DNA of 64,000 bases from Thermoanaerobacter sp. Its GTDB lineage: Bacteria; Bacillota; Thermoanaerobacteria; Thermoanaerobacterales; Thermoanaerobacteraceae. The position numbers were made by a program, and so were the translations under genes. Below the pieces are notes generated by a model, which worked only from the letters and a program-made list of their open reading frames with translations, had not been told where the DNA came from and did not search any database. Shown one piece after another: positions 26,110 to 35,098 of this stretch; the stretch's first letter is position 1, and each line of letters begins with the position of its first letter. Location of the stretch: positions 1 to 64,000 of the forward strand of contig JADBKJ010000011.1 of NCBI GenBank assembly GCA_014896455.1, in the 5' to 3' direction.

Positions 26110-27843
26110 CTAATTTTTCAGTGGTGAATATTTTCTTTCGCGACAGTATTGTTCCAATTCTTGATATTGGATAGTTTTTGCTTTCTTTTTACGCACATCC
26201 ACCACCGTCACCCTTTCCGTACAGGAATAACAGGGATCGATGCTGGCCACGATGAGGGGAGCATCGGACACCGTGTTACCGCGAAACATGTAGCGGAGAG
26301 ATGGCCAGTTATTATAGGTCGAGGCTCGCGACCTCCACCGGTAAACCTTCTGTTTGTTTCCGGTCATGACCCAGTGGACGTCTTCTCCACGAGGGGCTTC
26401 CACATATCCCAGGGCGTAGGTGCCCGGTTTATAGGTAAACCCCTCCACCAGGACCGGACCGGGAGGCATTGCGTCCAGGCACCTCTCAATAATTTTAAAA
26501 GACTCATATAGCTCTTCTGCCCGCACCAGTAGTCTGGAAAGAACGTCGCATCCGTTTTTGGAAATGACGTTCCAGGACACACGGTCGTAAGCCCCATAGG
26601 GATGGTCCGCCCGCGTATCGCGGGTATACCCGGAACCCCGGATATTTGGACCTACCGGGCTGAAGTCCCTGGCCACCTTGGGATCCAGGCGCCCTACTCC
26701 CTGGGTTCGCGAGATAAAATTAGGCGTATTTACCAGCATATCGAGGAGGTCATCCAGTTCAGACCGGAGCTCGGCAATTAAGCGCAAGACCTGGTCCCTT
26801 TGTTCTTTTAAAATATCCCGGCGCACGCCGCCAATCAGGTTCATGCCGTAGCTTTTACGGCTCCCCGTAAGAATCTCGGCCATTTGCATGGCCTTCTCCC
26901 GGACACGGAAGAAATGCATGAAACCCGCATCGAAACCCACCAGGTGGGCCGCTAGCCCCAGATTAAGGAGGTGGCTGTGCAGCCTCTCTAGCTCCAGCAG
27001 GATGGTGCGGATGTACTGGGCCCGCGGCGGGACCTCGATCCCGTTGGCCGTCTCCACCGCCGACGCATACGCCACGCTATGGGCGTAACCGCAAATGCCG
27101 CAGATCCGCTCGGCCAGGAAGTTGACCTGGTCGTAGTCCATGCGGTTTTCGGCCAGTTTCTCCATCCCTCGGTGCACGTAGAAAAGGCGGTAGTCGGCGT
27201 CCACTATATACTCGCCGTCGACATAGAGCCGGAAGTGCCCGGGCTCGTCGGAAGTAATGTGAAGCGGTCCCAGTGGTACCTCGACAATACCCTCCCCTTC
27301 TACGCCGATAAACTGGTAGTTTTCTTCCTCTGCCACCGGGTCGGGACGGAAGCGGTAATCCATAGCGTCCTTCCGCAGGGGATAAAGGTTATCCGGCCAA
27401 TCATCGGGCAACACAAGTCTTCTCGCATCTGGAAGCCCCACCGGCTCTAGGCCGAACATATCCCGCACTTCCCGCTCGTACCATACGGCGGCCGGCACCC
27501 GCGGGGTCACCGAAGGAAACTCTGGTTTGTCAGCAGGAACCAAAGCCTTAATTGTCAGCCAAAGGTTTTTATTCGGGTCTTTTTCAGCCTCAATGGATAA
27601 AACATAGTATACCGCAAAATGTCCGTTTATGCTGCGCTCATCGTTACCGATAACATTTGACAGCCACCCTCCCTGTCCGTAATATGCCTCTTCTACAATT
27701 TCTGGAAGTGTATTTAGCTTTACTGTCAGAGTTACTTGATCCTGTGTTTGCCACTTCTCTTCAAGGATGCTAGCACCAAACTTTGAGTACAAAGCCCTAA
27801 CATATTTTTTTCTGTCTTGTTGTCCCTTTATTTCATTCTCCAT
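26110..27843 (-). CDS. hycE: Group 4 [NiFe] hydrogenase large subunit, HycE/HyfG (NuoC-NuoD fusion)
   Basis: The catalytic subunit, about 577 residues. The N-terminal 170 residues are the NuoC-like part (AVWYEREVRDMFGL). The NuoD-like part carries RICGICGYAHS and, near the end, DPCYSCTER, the four cysteines binding NiFe. After the Arg comes VTVVDVRKKKAKTIQYQELE..., a 33-residue tail like that removed by HycI in E. coli HycE. The ATG at 27843 follows AGGAGG by 9 bp; the track start is a TTG touching that site. Base composition jumps sharply: about 26190-27515 is GC-rich and both ends are AT-rich. Confidence 0.93.
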   Translation of the reverse strand: MENEIKGQQDRKKYVRALYSKFGASILEEKWQTQDQVTLTVKLNTLPEIVEEAYYGQGGWLSNVIGNDERSINGHFAVYYVLSIEAEKDPNKNLWLTIKALVPADKPEFPSVTPRVPAAVWYEREVRDMFGLEPVGLPDARRLVLPDDWPDNLYPLRKDAMDYRFRPDPVAEEENYQFIGVEGEGIVEVPLGPLHITSDEPGHFRLYVDGEYIVDADYRLFYVHRGMEKLAENRMDYDQVNFLAERICGICGYAHSVAYASAVETANGIEVPPRAQYIRTILLELERLHSHLLNLGLAAHLVGFDAGFMHFFRVREKAMQMAEILTGSRKSYGMNLIGGVRRDILKEQRDQVLRLIAELRSELDDLLDMLVNTPNFISRTQGVGRLDPKVARDFSPVGPNIRGSGYTRDTRADHPYGAYDRVSWNVISKNGCDVLSRLLVRAEELYESFKIIERCLDAMPPGPVLVEGFTYKPGTYALGYVEAPRGEDVHWVMTGNKQKVYRWRSRASTYNNWPSLRYMFRGNTVSDAPLIVASIDPCYSCTERVTVVDVRKKKAKTIQYQELEQYCRERKYSPLKN

Positions 27844-27882
27844 CCTTTTCAACCTCCTTTTATTCTGACATATACCTAATTT

Positions 27883-29322
27883 TTAACTTAACAGCGCCAA
27901 AGCAATGTATTGGGATATAAGAGTCATAATTATGAGAAAGGCAAGGACAAACTTGATAGCCAGCGGAGGTTTTCCAGCAGTAGCCACCGTTTCGGAAGGT
28001 GTACCAAAGACATTTGTTCCCATCCATTTGAGAAACCATATAAAACTTCCAACAGACTCAATGACAGTTATAATAGTTAAAATAAGAATCAATAAATTGT
28101 GCCTGCCAATCTCAAAACCGCTAATTATGATCATAATTTTACTGAAAAAGCCATTAAAAGGAGGAACACCAGTTATGGCCATCGAAGCCGCAATATATCC
28201 CAGTCCAACGACAGGCATTTTTTTTAAAATTCCTCTGAACATTAGAAGCTTACGGGTACCAGTTGTATAAGACAGTGCTCCTGCCACCAAGAAAAACAGG
28301 CTTTTGCCAAAGGCATGGTTAAAGATATGGGCTACCCCTCCTTTAAAAGCCATTTGTGAACCCAAAATGAAGATAGAAATAGCCAGAAAAATATAGGAAA
28401 GCTGGGTGATAGTAGAATAAGCAAGCAGTCGCTTCATATCCTGCTGTGGAAAATACATGATAAATCCATATATCATGGTAATTACTGCCATAATAGCCCC
28501 AACCTGGCCGATTACTTCTGGAACTTTCCCCGCCGCCAGCACAGTTCTGGCGTAGATATAGACTCCGACTTTGACCATTGAAGCAGCATGCAAATAGGCA
28601 CTGACGGGAGTAGGTGCCACCATCGCCCGCGGAAGCCAGGGATGAAAAGGAATTTGTGCAGACTTTCCCCAGCAAGCGATCAGGATTCCTATAAAAGCAA
28701 TGGTTTTTTCCGCCTCCGTCAATTTGCCAAGAGCGGTTACAGAAAAGCTGCCCGTCTTTACGTAAAGATAAGCAGTAGCCACATAAAGTCCCAGTGCAGC
28801 AGAATGAGTAAGTGCAATTGCCCAAAGGGCGGACTTTCGGGATTTTTCATCTCCATAAAATCCAATCAAGCTCCATGAACAAATACCGGTAATTTCAAAG
28901 AAAAACAAAAGTCCAAGTAATGTTGAAGAGAAAACCACCCCCGCCATAGAACCGATAAAAAGCAGCATGAGAGAATAAAACCTGTTAATCCCCTCGCAAA
29001 TTGGATGCTCTCTGTTATCGGGGCTCATATATCCCGCTGAATAGATACATATAAGCCACCCAATTAAAACAACTAAAAAGTTGGTCAAAACGCTTAAAGT
29101 ATCTACAGTAATCCCATAGCAGGTTACACCATTTATAGCCACCAATTCACGGCTAAAACTTTCACCGGTTAGTGCAAAAGAGACCAATAAGGCCAAGCCA
29201 CACAAAAAGGCCAGGAAAGAGAACAACTGACCTGTCTTTTTTACCTGTTGTTCTGGCAAAAACAGCACAACTAAACTTCCTAACAATGGTAGAAGGATGC
29301 TGCCCAGTGCATACCAAACCAT
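27883..29322 (-). CDS. Antiporter-like membrane subunit of the hydrogenase, HyfD-like
   Basis: A 479-residue polytopic protein of the proton-conducting NuoL/M/N-MrpD family, about 14 helices. The conserved ion-channel region includes SLIGFYGDEKSRKSALWAIALTHSAALG, CWGKSAQIPFHPWLPRAMVAPTPVSAYLHAASMVKVGVY and AYSTITQLSYIFLA. The length equals HyfD of E. coli, but it stands after hyfF rather than between hyfC and hyfE, so orthology is only likely. It is one of three antiporter-like subunits, which implies more ion translocation per H2 than the single-subunit HycC type. It starts directly after the hyfF stop. Confidence 0.82.
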   Translation of the reverse strand: MVWYALGSILLPLLGSLVVLFLPEQQVKKTGQLFSFLAFLCGLALLVSFALTGESFSRELVAINGVTCYGITVDTLSVLTNFLVVLIGWLICIYSAGYMSPDNREHPICEGINRFYSLMLLFIGSMAGVVFSSTLLGLLFFFEITGICSWSLIGFYGDEKSRKSALWAIALTHSAALGLYVATAYLYVKTGSFSVTALGKLTEAEKTIAFIGILIACWGKSAQIPFHPWLPRAMVAPTPVSAYLHAASMVKVGVYIYARTVLAAGKVPEVIGQVGAIMAVITMIYGFIMYFPQQDMKRLLAYSTITQLSYIFLAISIFILGSQMAFKGGVAHIFNHAFGKSLFFLVAGALSYTTGTRKLLMFRGILKKMPVVGLGYIAASMAITGVPPFNGFFSKIMIIISGFEIGRHNLLILILTIITVIESVGSFIWFLKWMGTNVFGTPSETVATAGKPPLAIKFVLAFLIIMTLISQYIALALLS

Positions 29323-30816
29323 TTATATCGTCCCTCCTAAAACAATGGTCACTGCCCTTTGCAATAGTTGACTTAAAGTAGAAGGCAAATGTAACCCCAG
29401 CGCTACCATAAACACAAACAAGATACCGATTGGTAGTAGTGTCAACCAATTGACATCGCCCTTAGGTAAATCTTCTGGAGGAGAGCCAACAACCGTCTCA
29501 CTTATCAACACAAAAAACGCCACGAAGACAACCACAAGTAAAACAAGGAATAATATCATCGTCCAAAAATGCCCAGCTTCTATGCCAGCTATCACAGTTA
29601 CGACCTCACTTATGAAAATGTTAAAAGGAGGTGAGCCAACTAATGCAAGAAGCCCCGCTGTCCACAGAAAGGCAGTAATAGGAGCTACCTTGAATATTCC
29701 TCTAATTTTTTGTGAATCTCTTGTACCGTACTTTACAATCACATTTCCAGCAGTACAGAATAAAAGGGATTTAGTGACACTGTGGTTTATGGCGTGAAGA
29801 AGAGCACCCAGTACTCCAAAGGTTCCCCCAACACCAAGGCCCGTAGCTATAATGCCTACATGCTCTACACTGCTGTAGGCCAATTTCCTTTTGATGTCCT
29901 TCTGCACCAGGATAAAAAAAGCCGAAACACCTACCGACACAAGTCCAAAAATTAGAAGCAGTGTCTCTAAAAACTCTTTGCCAATAGCCTGCAGAGCAAT
30001 TGCGTAATACTTTATTATCGCAAACAGCGCACATTTCATGAGTACACCAGATAACAGTGCACTAACAGGGCTTGGAGATTCGCTGTAAGTATCAGGTAGC
30101 CATGTATGCATGGGAACTAAACCCACTTTGGTACCAAACCCGATTAAAATGAACACAAAAGCCAGTTTCATCACTTGCTGGTCTAAACGAGGAGCCATTT
30201 TTATAAGTTCAGTCCACAACATAGCTTTATGGGCATCCTGCACCATGGCAAAAGCATTAGAGTAGGTTAGAATAGTCCCGTAAAGCGCAAAGGCCAACCC
30301 AACGCTGCAGATCAAAACATACTTCCAGGCAGCTTCCGCCGATGCTTTGTGTTTATAAAACCCAACCAAAAAGGCTGAACCCAGAGTAGTTGCTTCCAGC
30401 GCTACCCACATAATGGCAATGTTGTTGGATAAAGCGCAAAGCACCATCGTAAACAAAAGTATATGGTAAAAGCCGTAATAAGAGGAGATTTCCTTCTCAT
30501 CTATTTCTCCACGGCTAATGTCATATCTCATATGTCCTATAGAGTAAAAACCATTTAAAAACCCCACAACTCCAATAATAAGGAGCAAAATCGCCACCAG
30601 ACTATCAGCGTAAAGCATATCACCAAGAGCAAACAGCCTCTCTTCCCTTATTACATACTGCACCATCTGTAAAGAGAGGAAAGCCTCTATACTTATTCCT
30701 GCAAAGTGTACAGCCTCTACTAATCGTCGGGACTTTATGCCAAAAGCCAGAAAAGAGGTAGCCAGCGGTACCGCAAGCAACAAGTAAAACAAAATACTTT
30801 TTTCCACCTCAATCAC
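29323..30816 (-). CDS. hyfF: Antiporter-like membrane subunit of the hydrogenase, HyfF-like
   Basis: A 497-residue polytopic protein, about 14 helices, NuoN/MrpD family. IMWVALEATTLGSAFLVGFYKHKASAEAAWKYVL carries the conserved Glu and Lys of the channel, and LVPMHTWLPDTYSESPSPVSALLSGVLMKCALF and LAYSSVEHVGIIATGLG are the classic core motifs. It is adjacent to hyfE without a gap and to the third antiporter-like gene downstream. Its position after hyfE is that of hyfF in E. coli. Confidence 0.84.
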   Translation of the reverse strand: MIEVEKSILFYLLLAVPLATSFLAFGIKSRRLVEAVHFAGISIEAFLSLQMVQYVIREERLFALGDMLYADSLVAILLLIIGVVGFLNGFYSIGHMRYDISRGEIDEKEISSYYGFYHILLFTMVLCALSNNIAIMWVALEATTLGSAFLVGFYKHKASAEAAWKYVLICSVGLAFALYGTILTYSNAFAMVQDAHKAMLWTELIKMAPRLDQQVMKLAFVFILIGFGTKVGLVPMHTWLPDTYSESPSPVSALLSGVLMKCALFAIIKYYAIALQAIGKEFLETLLLIFGLVSVGVSAFFILVQKDIKRKLAYSSVEHVGIIATGLGVGGTFGVLGALLHAINHSVTKSLLFCTAGNVIVKYGTRDSQKIRGIFKVAPITAFLWTAGLLALVGSPPFNIFISEVVTVIAGIEAGHFWTMILFLVLLVVVFVAFFVLISETVVGSPPEDLPKGDVNWLTLLPIGILFVFMVALGLHLPSTLSQLLQRAVTIVLGGTI

Positions 30817-31464
30817 CTAACCTTTTAGTAGTGTAAACTTATCAGTGTCCAGAGTACCAAAATCTTTAAAAAGGCGTCTGGCAATAATTGTCATAATCAA
30901 TACAGCAAAAACAGCGTCTGTCAGAATGCCAATTTCCACCGTTTCAGGGGCATTGTAAGCCATAATAGCCAGAGTCAAATGGGACCCATTCTCCATAAGA
31001 CAGTAACCCAATATCTGTTTGAGAGCATTTTTGCTGGCGAGTATGCAGAGTAGGCCCAGCATAAAATGAGCTATGGAAACTGCCAGGGCCACTCTCAATT
31101 TTAGTACTGCTTGCATGTGAAAAGGTTCCACCACTGCGAAGGATAAAGCTAAAATGCCCACAGCCAGAATAATCGTTAATTTCTTGTCAATAGCCACTCC
31201 CTCTTCCTGTTCTTTTACCCTTTTGATAACCTTGAAGATGAGATATGGCACTAAAAAAGTTTTTGTAATAAGGGCAGTGATTGACCAAATGTACAGAGGT
31301 TTTGCTTCCATAAACACAGCAATAGAAAGAAAAATAGTAACCAAAACTAAAGATTGGAATCTGTACATATATGCCGCCATCCGTAACTTCCTTGTTTCCA
31401 CTACTAACATAGAGGTCAGGATGAGCAGCACAGATAAAACATTAACTATATTAGTACCAGACAT
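30817..31464 (-). CDS. hyfE: HyfE-like membrane subunit of the hydrogenase
   Basis: A membrane protein of about 215 residues with six or so helices, related to NuoK/MrpC-extended HyfE. The C-terminal part LGLLCILASKNALKQILGYCLMENGSHLTLAIMAY resembles the NuoK core, and the extra N-terminal helices are typical of HyfE. The start at 31464 (MSGTNIVNVL) follows GGGAGGAG by 7 bp; the track start lies inside hyfC. It directly precedes hyfF. Confidence 0.83.
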   Translation of the reverse strand: MSGTNIVNVLSVLLILTSMLVVETRKLRMAAYMYRFQSLVLVTIFLSIAVFMEAKPLYIWSITALITKTFLVPYLIFKVIKRVKEQEEGVAIDKKLTIILAVGILALSFAVVEPFHMQAVLKLRVALAVSIAHFMLGLLCILASKNALKQILGYCLMENGSHLTLAIMAYNAPETVEIGILTDAVFAVLIMTIIARRLFKDFGTLDTDKFTLLKG

Positions 31465-31486
31465 TAAGTATCTCCTCCCGAATCTT

Positions 31487-32428
31487 TTAGACATTAACAA
31501 GGAAGAAAACAAAAGACAGCAAAGCGAACCCAAAGGCAGCCCAGGTTACTTCATGGGCCATGAAAAGCCGTAGTCTGGCCATACTGTTTTCCACCAAAGC
31601 TGCAATCACGTAAAAGATAGCAACTTTCAGCAAAAATACTGCCGTAGACTTCAGAATAGAAAAACCACTTACAACTGCCGCATTTCCAAATGGGAAAAAG
31701 ATGGCCATAAACAAAGCAATCACCACAACCTGCTTCATAGACAAACTCCACTTGAGAAGAGCGAGGGAGCCTCCCGAATATTCCGTAAGCGGTCCTTCCT
31801 GGATTTCCTGTTCTGCTTCTGCCAAATCAAAAGGCAATTTGCCAGTTTCAATAAAAGCGGCAATAGAAAAAGCCGTCATCGCAAGCCAAACCGTGGGACT
31901 ATAATATGATATTTCACCAGTTGCCACTTTTTGACTTATTACACCTATATCAGTCGAACCGGCAAGGAGCCCCATCACAAACAAAACTAATATAATAGTT
32001 GGTTCCACAAGCGCTGCCAGTGTCATTTCACGGCTGGCACCTATCCCAGCAAATCCACTGCCAGAATCTAGACCTGCAGCAGCGAAAAAAAACCGCCCCA
32101 AAGCAAACAAATAAACAATTGCAATTAAATCCCCCACCATCCTCAATGGCGATTGTAAAGTTAAAATTGGGGTCATCATTGCGATGAGCAAAATTGTCGC
32201 CATCATTACGTAAGGAGTCAAACAAAAAATTAAACTGCTCTGCGCCGGCACTACTCGCTGTCTTTTTATTAATTTGAAAATATCGCGGTAATCCTGAAAT
32301 ATACTTGGACCTTTCCTCGAATGAATTTTCGCCCTTAAAACACGGGCAAAGCCCGAAAAAAATGGCGCTACTGCCATTACCAATAATGCCTGCAGCAAAC
32401 CCACAAAAAACAATTTACCATCCAACAT
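31487..32428 (-). CDS. hyfC: NuoH-like membrane subunit of the hydrogenase, HyfC/HycD
   Basis: A 313-residue NuoH-family protein with eight helices that joins the membrane arm to the catalytic arm. Diagnostic stretches are RAKIHSRKGPSIFQDYRDIFKLIKR near the N-terminus and FIETGKLPFDLAEAEQEIQEGPLTEYSGGSLALLKW in the middle, the acidic loop lining the quinone-like cavity in complex I relatives. It follows hyfB by 11 bp. Confidence 0.9.
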   Translation of the reverse strand: MLDGKLFFVGLLQALLVMAVAPFFSGFARVLRAKIHSRKGPSIFQDYRDIFKLIKRQRVVPAQSSLIFCLTPYVMMATILLIAMMTPILTLQSPLRMVGDLIAIVYLFALGRFFFAAAGLDSGSGFAGIGASREMTLAALVEPTIILVLFVMGLLAGSTDIGVISQKVATGEISYYSPTVWLAMTAFSIAAFIETGKLPFDLAEAEQEIQEGPLTEYSGGSLALLKWSLSMKQVVVIALFMAIFFPFGNAAVVSGFSILKSTAVFLLKVAIFYVIAALVENSMARLRLFMAHEVTWAAFGFALLSFVFFLVNV

Positions 32429-32439
32429 CTTTTTACCTC

Positions 32440-34458
32440 CTATCTCACCGTCGCTATCAAAAGAACCCCAAGAGTCAGGATTATATAAAGGCAGTACATC
32501 CGGACATTGCCTGTCTGGAAAGTTTGTGCACGTTTACCTATATAGACCATGAAATGAAGCAAAGGATAGTATATGTAACGTTCCCACATCAGCTCTATCT
32601 GTGATATATACGCCATCGCCTTTTTGAAAAGCAAAATAGTGAAACGACCAGCCTCTGTAAAGGCAGTCCTAAGCAAATATACTGGACTGAAAAGCGGGTA
32701 CAGTGAGTGGGCAAAAGCTGTGGATGTCCACGCCATGCGAGATGAATATTTATAGCCACATGCCCAGGGTTCAAAGTCAACTCGCCTTCCCGCTCGCTTT
32801 CCACCTGTTCCAATAATTAATAGGGGCAATATCGCAAGTCCTACGACAAAAACAAGCACAAGTGGCGTAGAAAGCATGGCCTGCTCACTGCTTTCTGGAA
32901 ATATCGACAGACCGTCACTTAACTGGGGTGAAGATACATGTAGCAGCGCTGAAGCCACATTCGCAATATATCCAACACCAATTGGTGCGCCAAGCCCCAA
33001 AACAAAACAGCCTATTGCTAAAAGCCCCATCCCTATAAGCATGGTCACAGGAACCTCTTTAATCTTTAATTCATTGCCACCTCGAAAAGGTCCAGTAAAA
33101 GTCACTCCATACGCTTTTACAAAACACAGAGACGTCAAAGCTCCTGTTAGGGCTAAAGCGACTGCAGCGAGCGGAAATGCCATTCTAATCAGCGCACTTC
33201 CTTTTGTGCTGGCAGCAAACAGAGTATGATATGTAAACCATTTGCTTACAAAGCCATTTAGCGGAGGAAGGGCGGAAATCGACAAAGCGCCTATAAAGAA
33301 GGTCAATCCAGTCCATGGCATATATCTGGCCAATCCTCCCATCTCCTCCATATTCCTTGTGTGGAGGCGGTAAACTACCGAGCCTGCCCCAAGAAAAAGC
33401 AGCCCCTTGAAGACAGCATGATTTATCAAATGATAAAGACCCGCCAGAATACCTAATATGCCTACACTAACTTGCCCTGTGGCTATTCCCATCATTCCCG
33501 CACCGACTCCCATCAGGATAATTCCCACATTCTCTATGCTGGAATAGGCCAACAAGCGTTTAAGGTCATTTTCACTAACAGCATAAAGCACTCCAAAAAC
33601 TGCTGAAATAGCCCCAAAGGCAAGGACCGTAAGACCCCACCACCATGCAGAAGCCCCCAAAAAGTCCACTCCAACTCTTATAATTCCGTAAATAGCTGTC
33701 TTAATCATGACACCAGACATAAGAGCAGAAACATTAGAAGGAGCGGCAGGATGAGCCTGAGGCAGCCAGAAATGGAAGGGAACGATGCCTGCCTTAACCC
33801 CAAATCCCAAAAAAGCCAGAAGAAAAGCTAAATTCTTGGTAACAGGCGAAAGATTTGCATTCCTAAAAGCGGCAAAATCAAAAGTACCGGTATAAACATA
33901 AAATAATATAAACGAAATCATTATCAAAACTGTACCAACATGGGCCATTACAAAATACACAAATCCAGCTTTTATTGCCTCTCTGTTTTCCTGTTCAAAA
34001 CAAACCAGGAAATAAGAAACCAGCGTCATCAGCTCCCAAAAAACTAAAAAATAGAAAGCGTTGTCAATAGTAACTACCAAAATCATTGAAGCAATAAAGA
34101 TATTATTTAAAAAACCCATTACGCCGGTGCCTTTCCCAATATACTCTTCCTGATAAGAAATAGAATAAATACCTGTGGCAATACTAAGTAGCGAAATAAC
34201 CAATGTCATAAAAGCTGAAAGAGGATCAACATTAATTGTAAATCGCCCAAAAGGGATAAACTCCATGCCTTCCAATATAAAACCTTTCCCTTCAATAAGG
34301 ACTGGAACAGCCGAAGCGACTCCAGTGCATCCCGCCAAGAAAGCAGTTGTTCCCGAAACATAATTTGCAATTTTGCCGTCCCTATTTAATCCCAAAGAGA
34401 TTAGTGCCCCGACAACATATAAGAAAATAGATAACAAAAATAACTGTTGAACAGTCAT
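32440..34458 (-). CDS. hyfB: NuoL-like antiporter subunit of the hydrogenase, HyfB
   Basis: A 672-residue polytopic protein, about 16 helices, NuoL/MrpA-MrpD family, equal in size to HyfB of E. coli. The channel core is FLVFWELMTLVSYFLVCFEQENREAIKAGFVYFVMAHVGT, GIVPFHFWLPQAHPAAPSNVSALMSGVMIKTAIYG and LLAYSSIENVGIILMGVGAG. The long C-terminal extension with several more helices fits HyfB/HycC. It is separated from cooF by 150 bp containing a perfect 17-bp hairpin. ATG at 34458 and TTG at 34461 are both possible starts after AGGAGG. Confidence 0.9.
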   Translation of the reverse strand: MTVQQLFLLSIFLYVVGALISLGLNRDGKIANYVSGTTAFLAGCTGVASAVPVLIEGKGFILEGMEFIPFGRFTINVDPLSAFMTLVISLLSIATGIYSISYQEEYIGKGTGVMGFLNNIFIASMILVVTIDNAFYFLVFWELMTLVSYFLVCFEQENREAIKAGFVYFVMAHVGTVLIMISFILFYVYTGTFDFAAFRNANLSPVTKNLAFLLAFLGFGVKAGIVPFHFWLPQAHPAAPSNVSALMSGVMIKTAIYGIIRVGVDFLGASAWWWGLTVLAFGAISAVFGVLYAVSENDLKRLLAYSSIENVGIILMGVGAGMMGIATGQVSVGILGILAGLYHLINHAVFKGLLFLGAGSVVYRLHTRNMEEMGGLARYMPWTGLTFFIGALSISALPPLNGFVSKWFTYHTLFAASTKGSALIRMAFPLAAVALALTGALTSLCFVKAYGVTFTGPFRGGNELKIKEVPVTMLIGMGLLAIGCFVLGLGAPIGVGYIANVASALLHVSSPQLSDGLSIFPESSEQAMLSTPLVLVFVVGLAILPLLIIGTGGKRAGRRVDFEPWACGYKYSSRMAWTSTAFAHSLYPLFSPVYLLRTAFTEAGRFTILLFKKAMAYISQIELMWERYIYYPLLHFMVYIGKRAQTFQTGNVRMYCLYIILTLGVLLIATVR

Positions 34459-34563
34459 CAAGTTTTACCTCCTGCCTTCAAAATATCCACATAATAACAG
34501 TAGTTCTTTAAACTTGTTTAATTTTTTATTTTCTAACTTTCTATTAGTTGGAAGACGATTTTG

Positions 34564-34604
34564 ATAAAGGAAGGTAGAAAAGTAGTCTTTCTACCTTCCT
34601 TTAT
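34564..34604. other. Perfect 17-bp intercistronic hairpin between cooF and hyfB
   Basis: ATAAAGGAAGGTAGAAA (34564-34580), a 7-base loop, then the exact complement (34588-34604). There is no following U-run on the minus-strand transcript, so it is not a standard terminator. It is well placed to stabilise the 3' end of cooC-cooS-cooF mRNA or to dampen read-through into the membrane genes. It also sits at a switch from GC-rich to AT-rich DNA. The structure is certain; the role is inferred. Confidence 0.75.
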
Positions 34605-34612
34605 TAAGGATA

Positions 34613-35098
34613 TTATTTTAATGAAGTAACAACTTCACGACGCCGGTCAGCTTCAAATTCTTCTACAGTCTTAAAAACCAAGGCACCAGTGGGGCATGCT
34701 CGAACGCAGGCTGGCACACCTTCCTCATCCAAGCACTCCCGATCGCACTTTATAGCTTTGCCATCGCCCCGGCTCACCGCCCCGAAGGGGCAGGCCAAGG
34801 CGCACATCCAGCAACCAATGCACTGGGGCAAATTAACCAGGTTGAGGCCATCCTCCCGCCTGTGCATGGCCCCCGTTGGGCAGACCGCCACGCACGGGGC
34901 GTCTTCACAATGCCGGCAGACGGCCGGCGCTTTCACTGGACCTACCTGGTCTACCCATAGGAGCTTCTGTGCCTTTTCGCCTCCCAAGATAGCCCCAAAC
35001 AAGTCTCGGGCCGCGGTATGGCTTATGGCGCAGGCCAGCTCACAGGAATGGCAGCCTACACATCGATCATAACGGACGAAGATCTCTCTCCGTATCAT
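34613..35098 (-). CDS. cooF: CooF/HycB-type polyferredoxin
   Basis: A 161-residue electron carrier with four [4Fe-4S] motifs: CVGCHSCELACAI, CRHCEDAPCVAVCPTG, CIGCWMCALACPFG and the C-terminal CDREC...CVRACPTG. It would move electrons from CooS to the hydrogenase. Its start overlaps the cooS stop by 4 bp (ATGA), so it is translationally coupled to the CODH gene. Most of the gene is GC-rich like cooS; only the last 25 or so codons fall to AT-rich. HycB/HyfA of formate hydrogenlyases have the same fold, so both names fit. Confidence 0.9.
   Translation of the reverse strand: MIRREIFVRYDRCVGCHSCELACAISHTAARDLFGAILGGEKAQKLLWVDQVGPVKAPAVCRHCEDAPCVAVCPTGAMHRREDGLNLVNLPQCIGCWMCALACPFGAVSRGDGKAIKCDRECLDEEGVPACVRACPTGALVFKTVEEFEADRRREVVTSLK

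Noticed and set aside
28343-28825. 160-codon minus-strand ORF inside the HyfD-like gene
   Set aside because: It is a frame shadow of the antiporter-like gene; the composition is rich in Cys, Ser and Gly with no domain.
34564-34604. Rho-independent terminator after cooF
   Set aside because: The stem is strong, but no U-run follows on the operon strand, so it is listed as a hairpin only.
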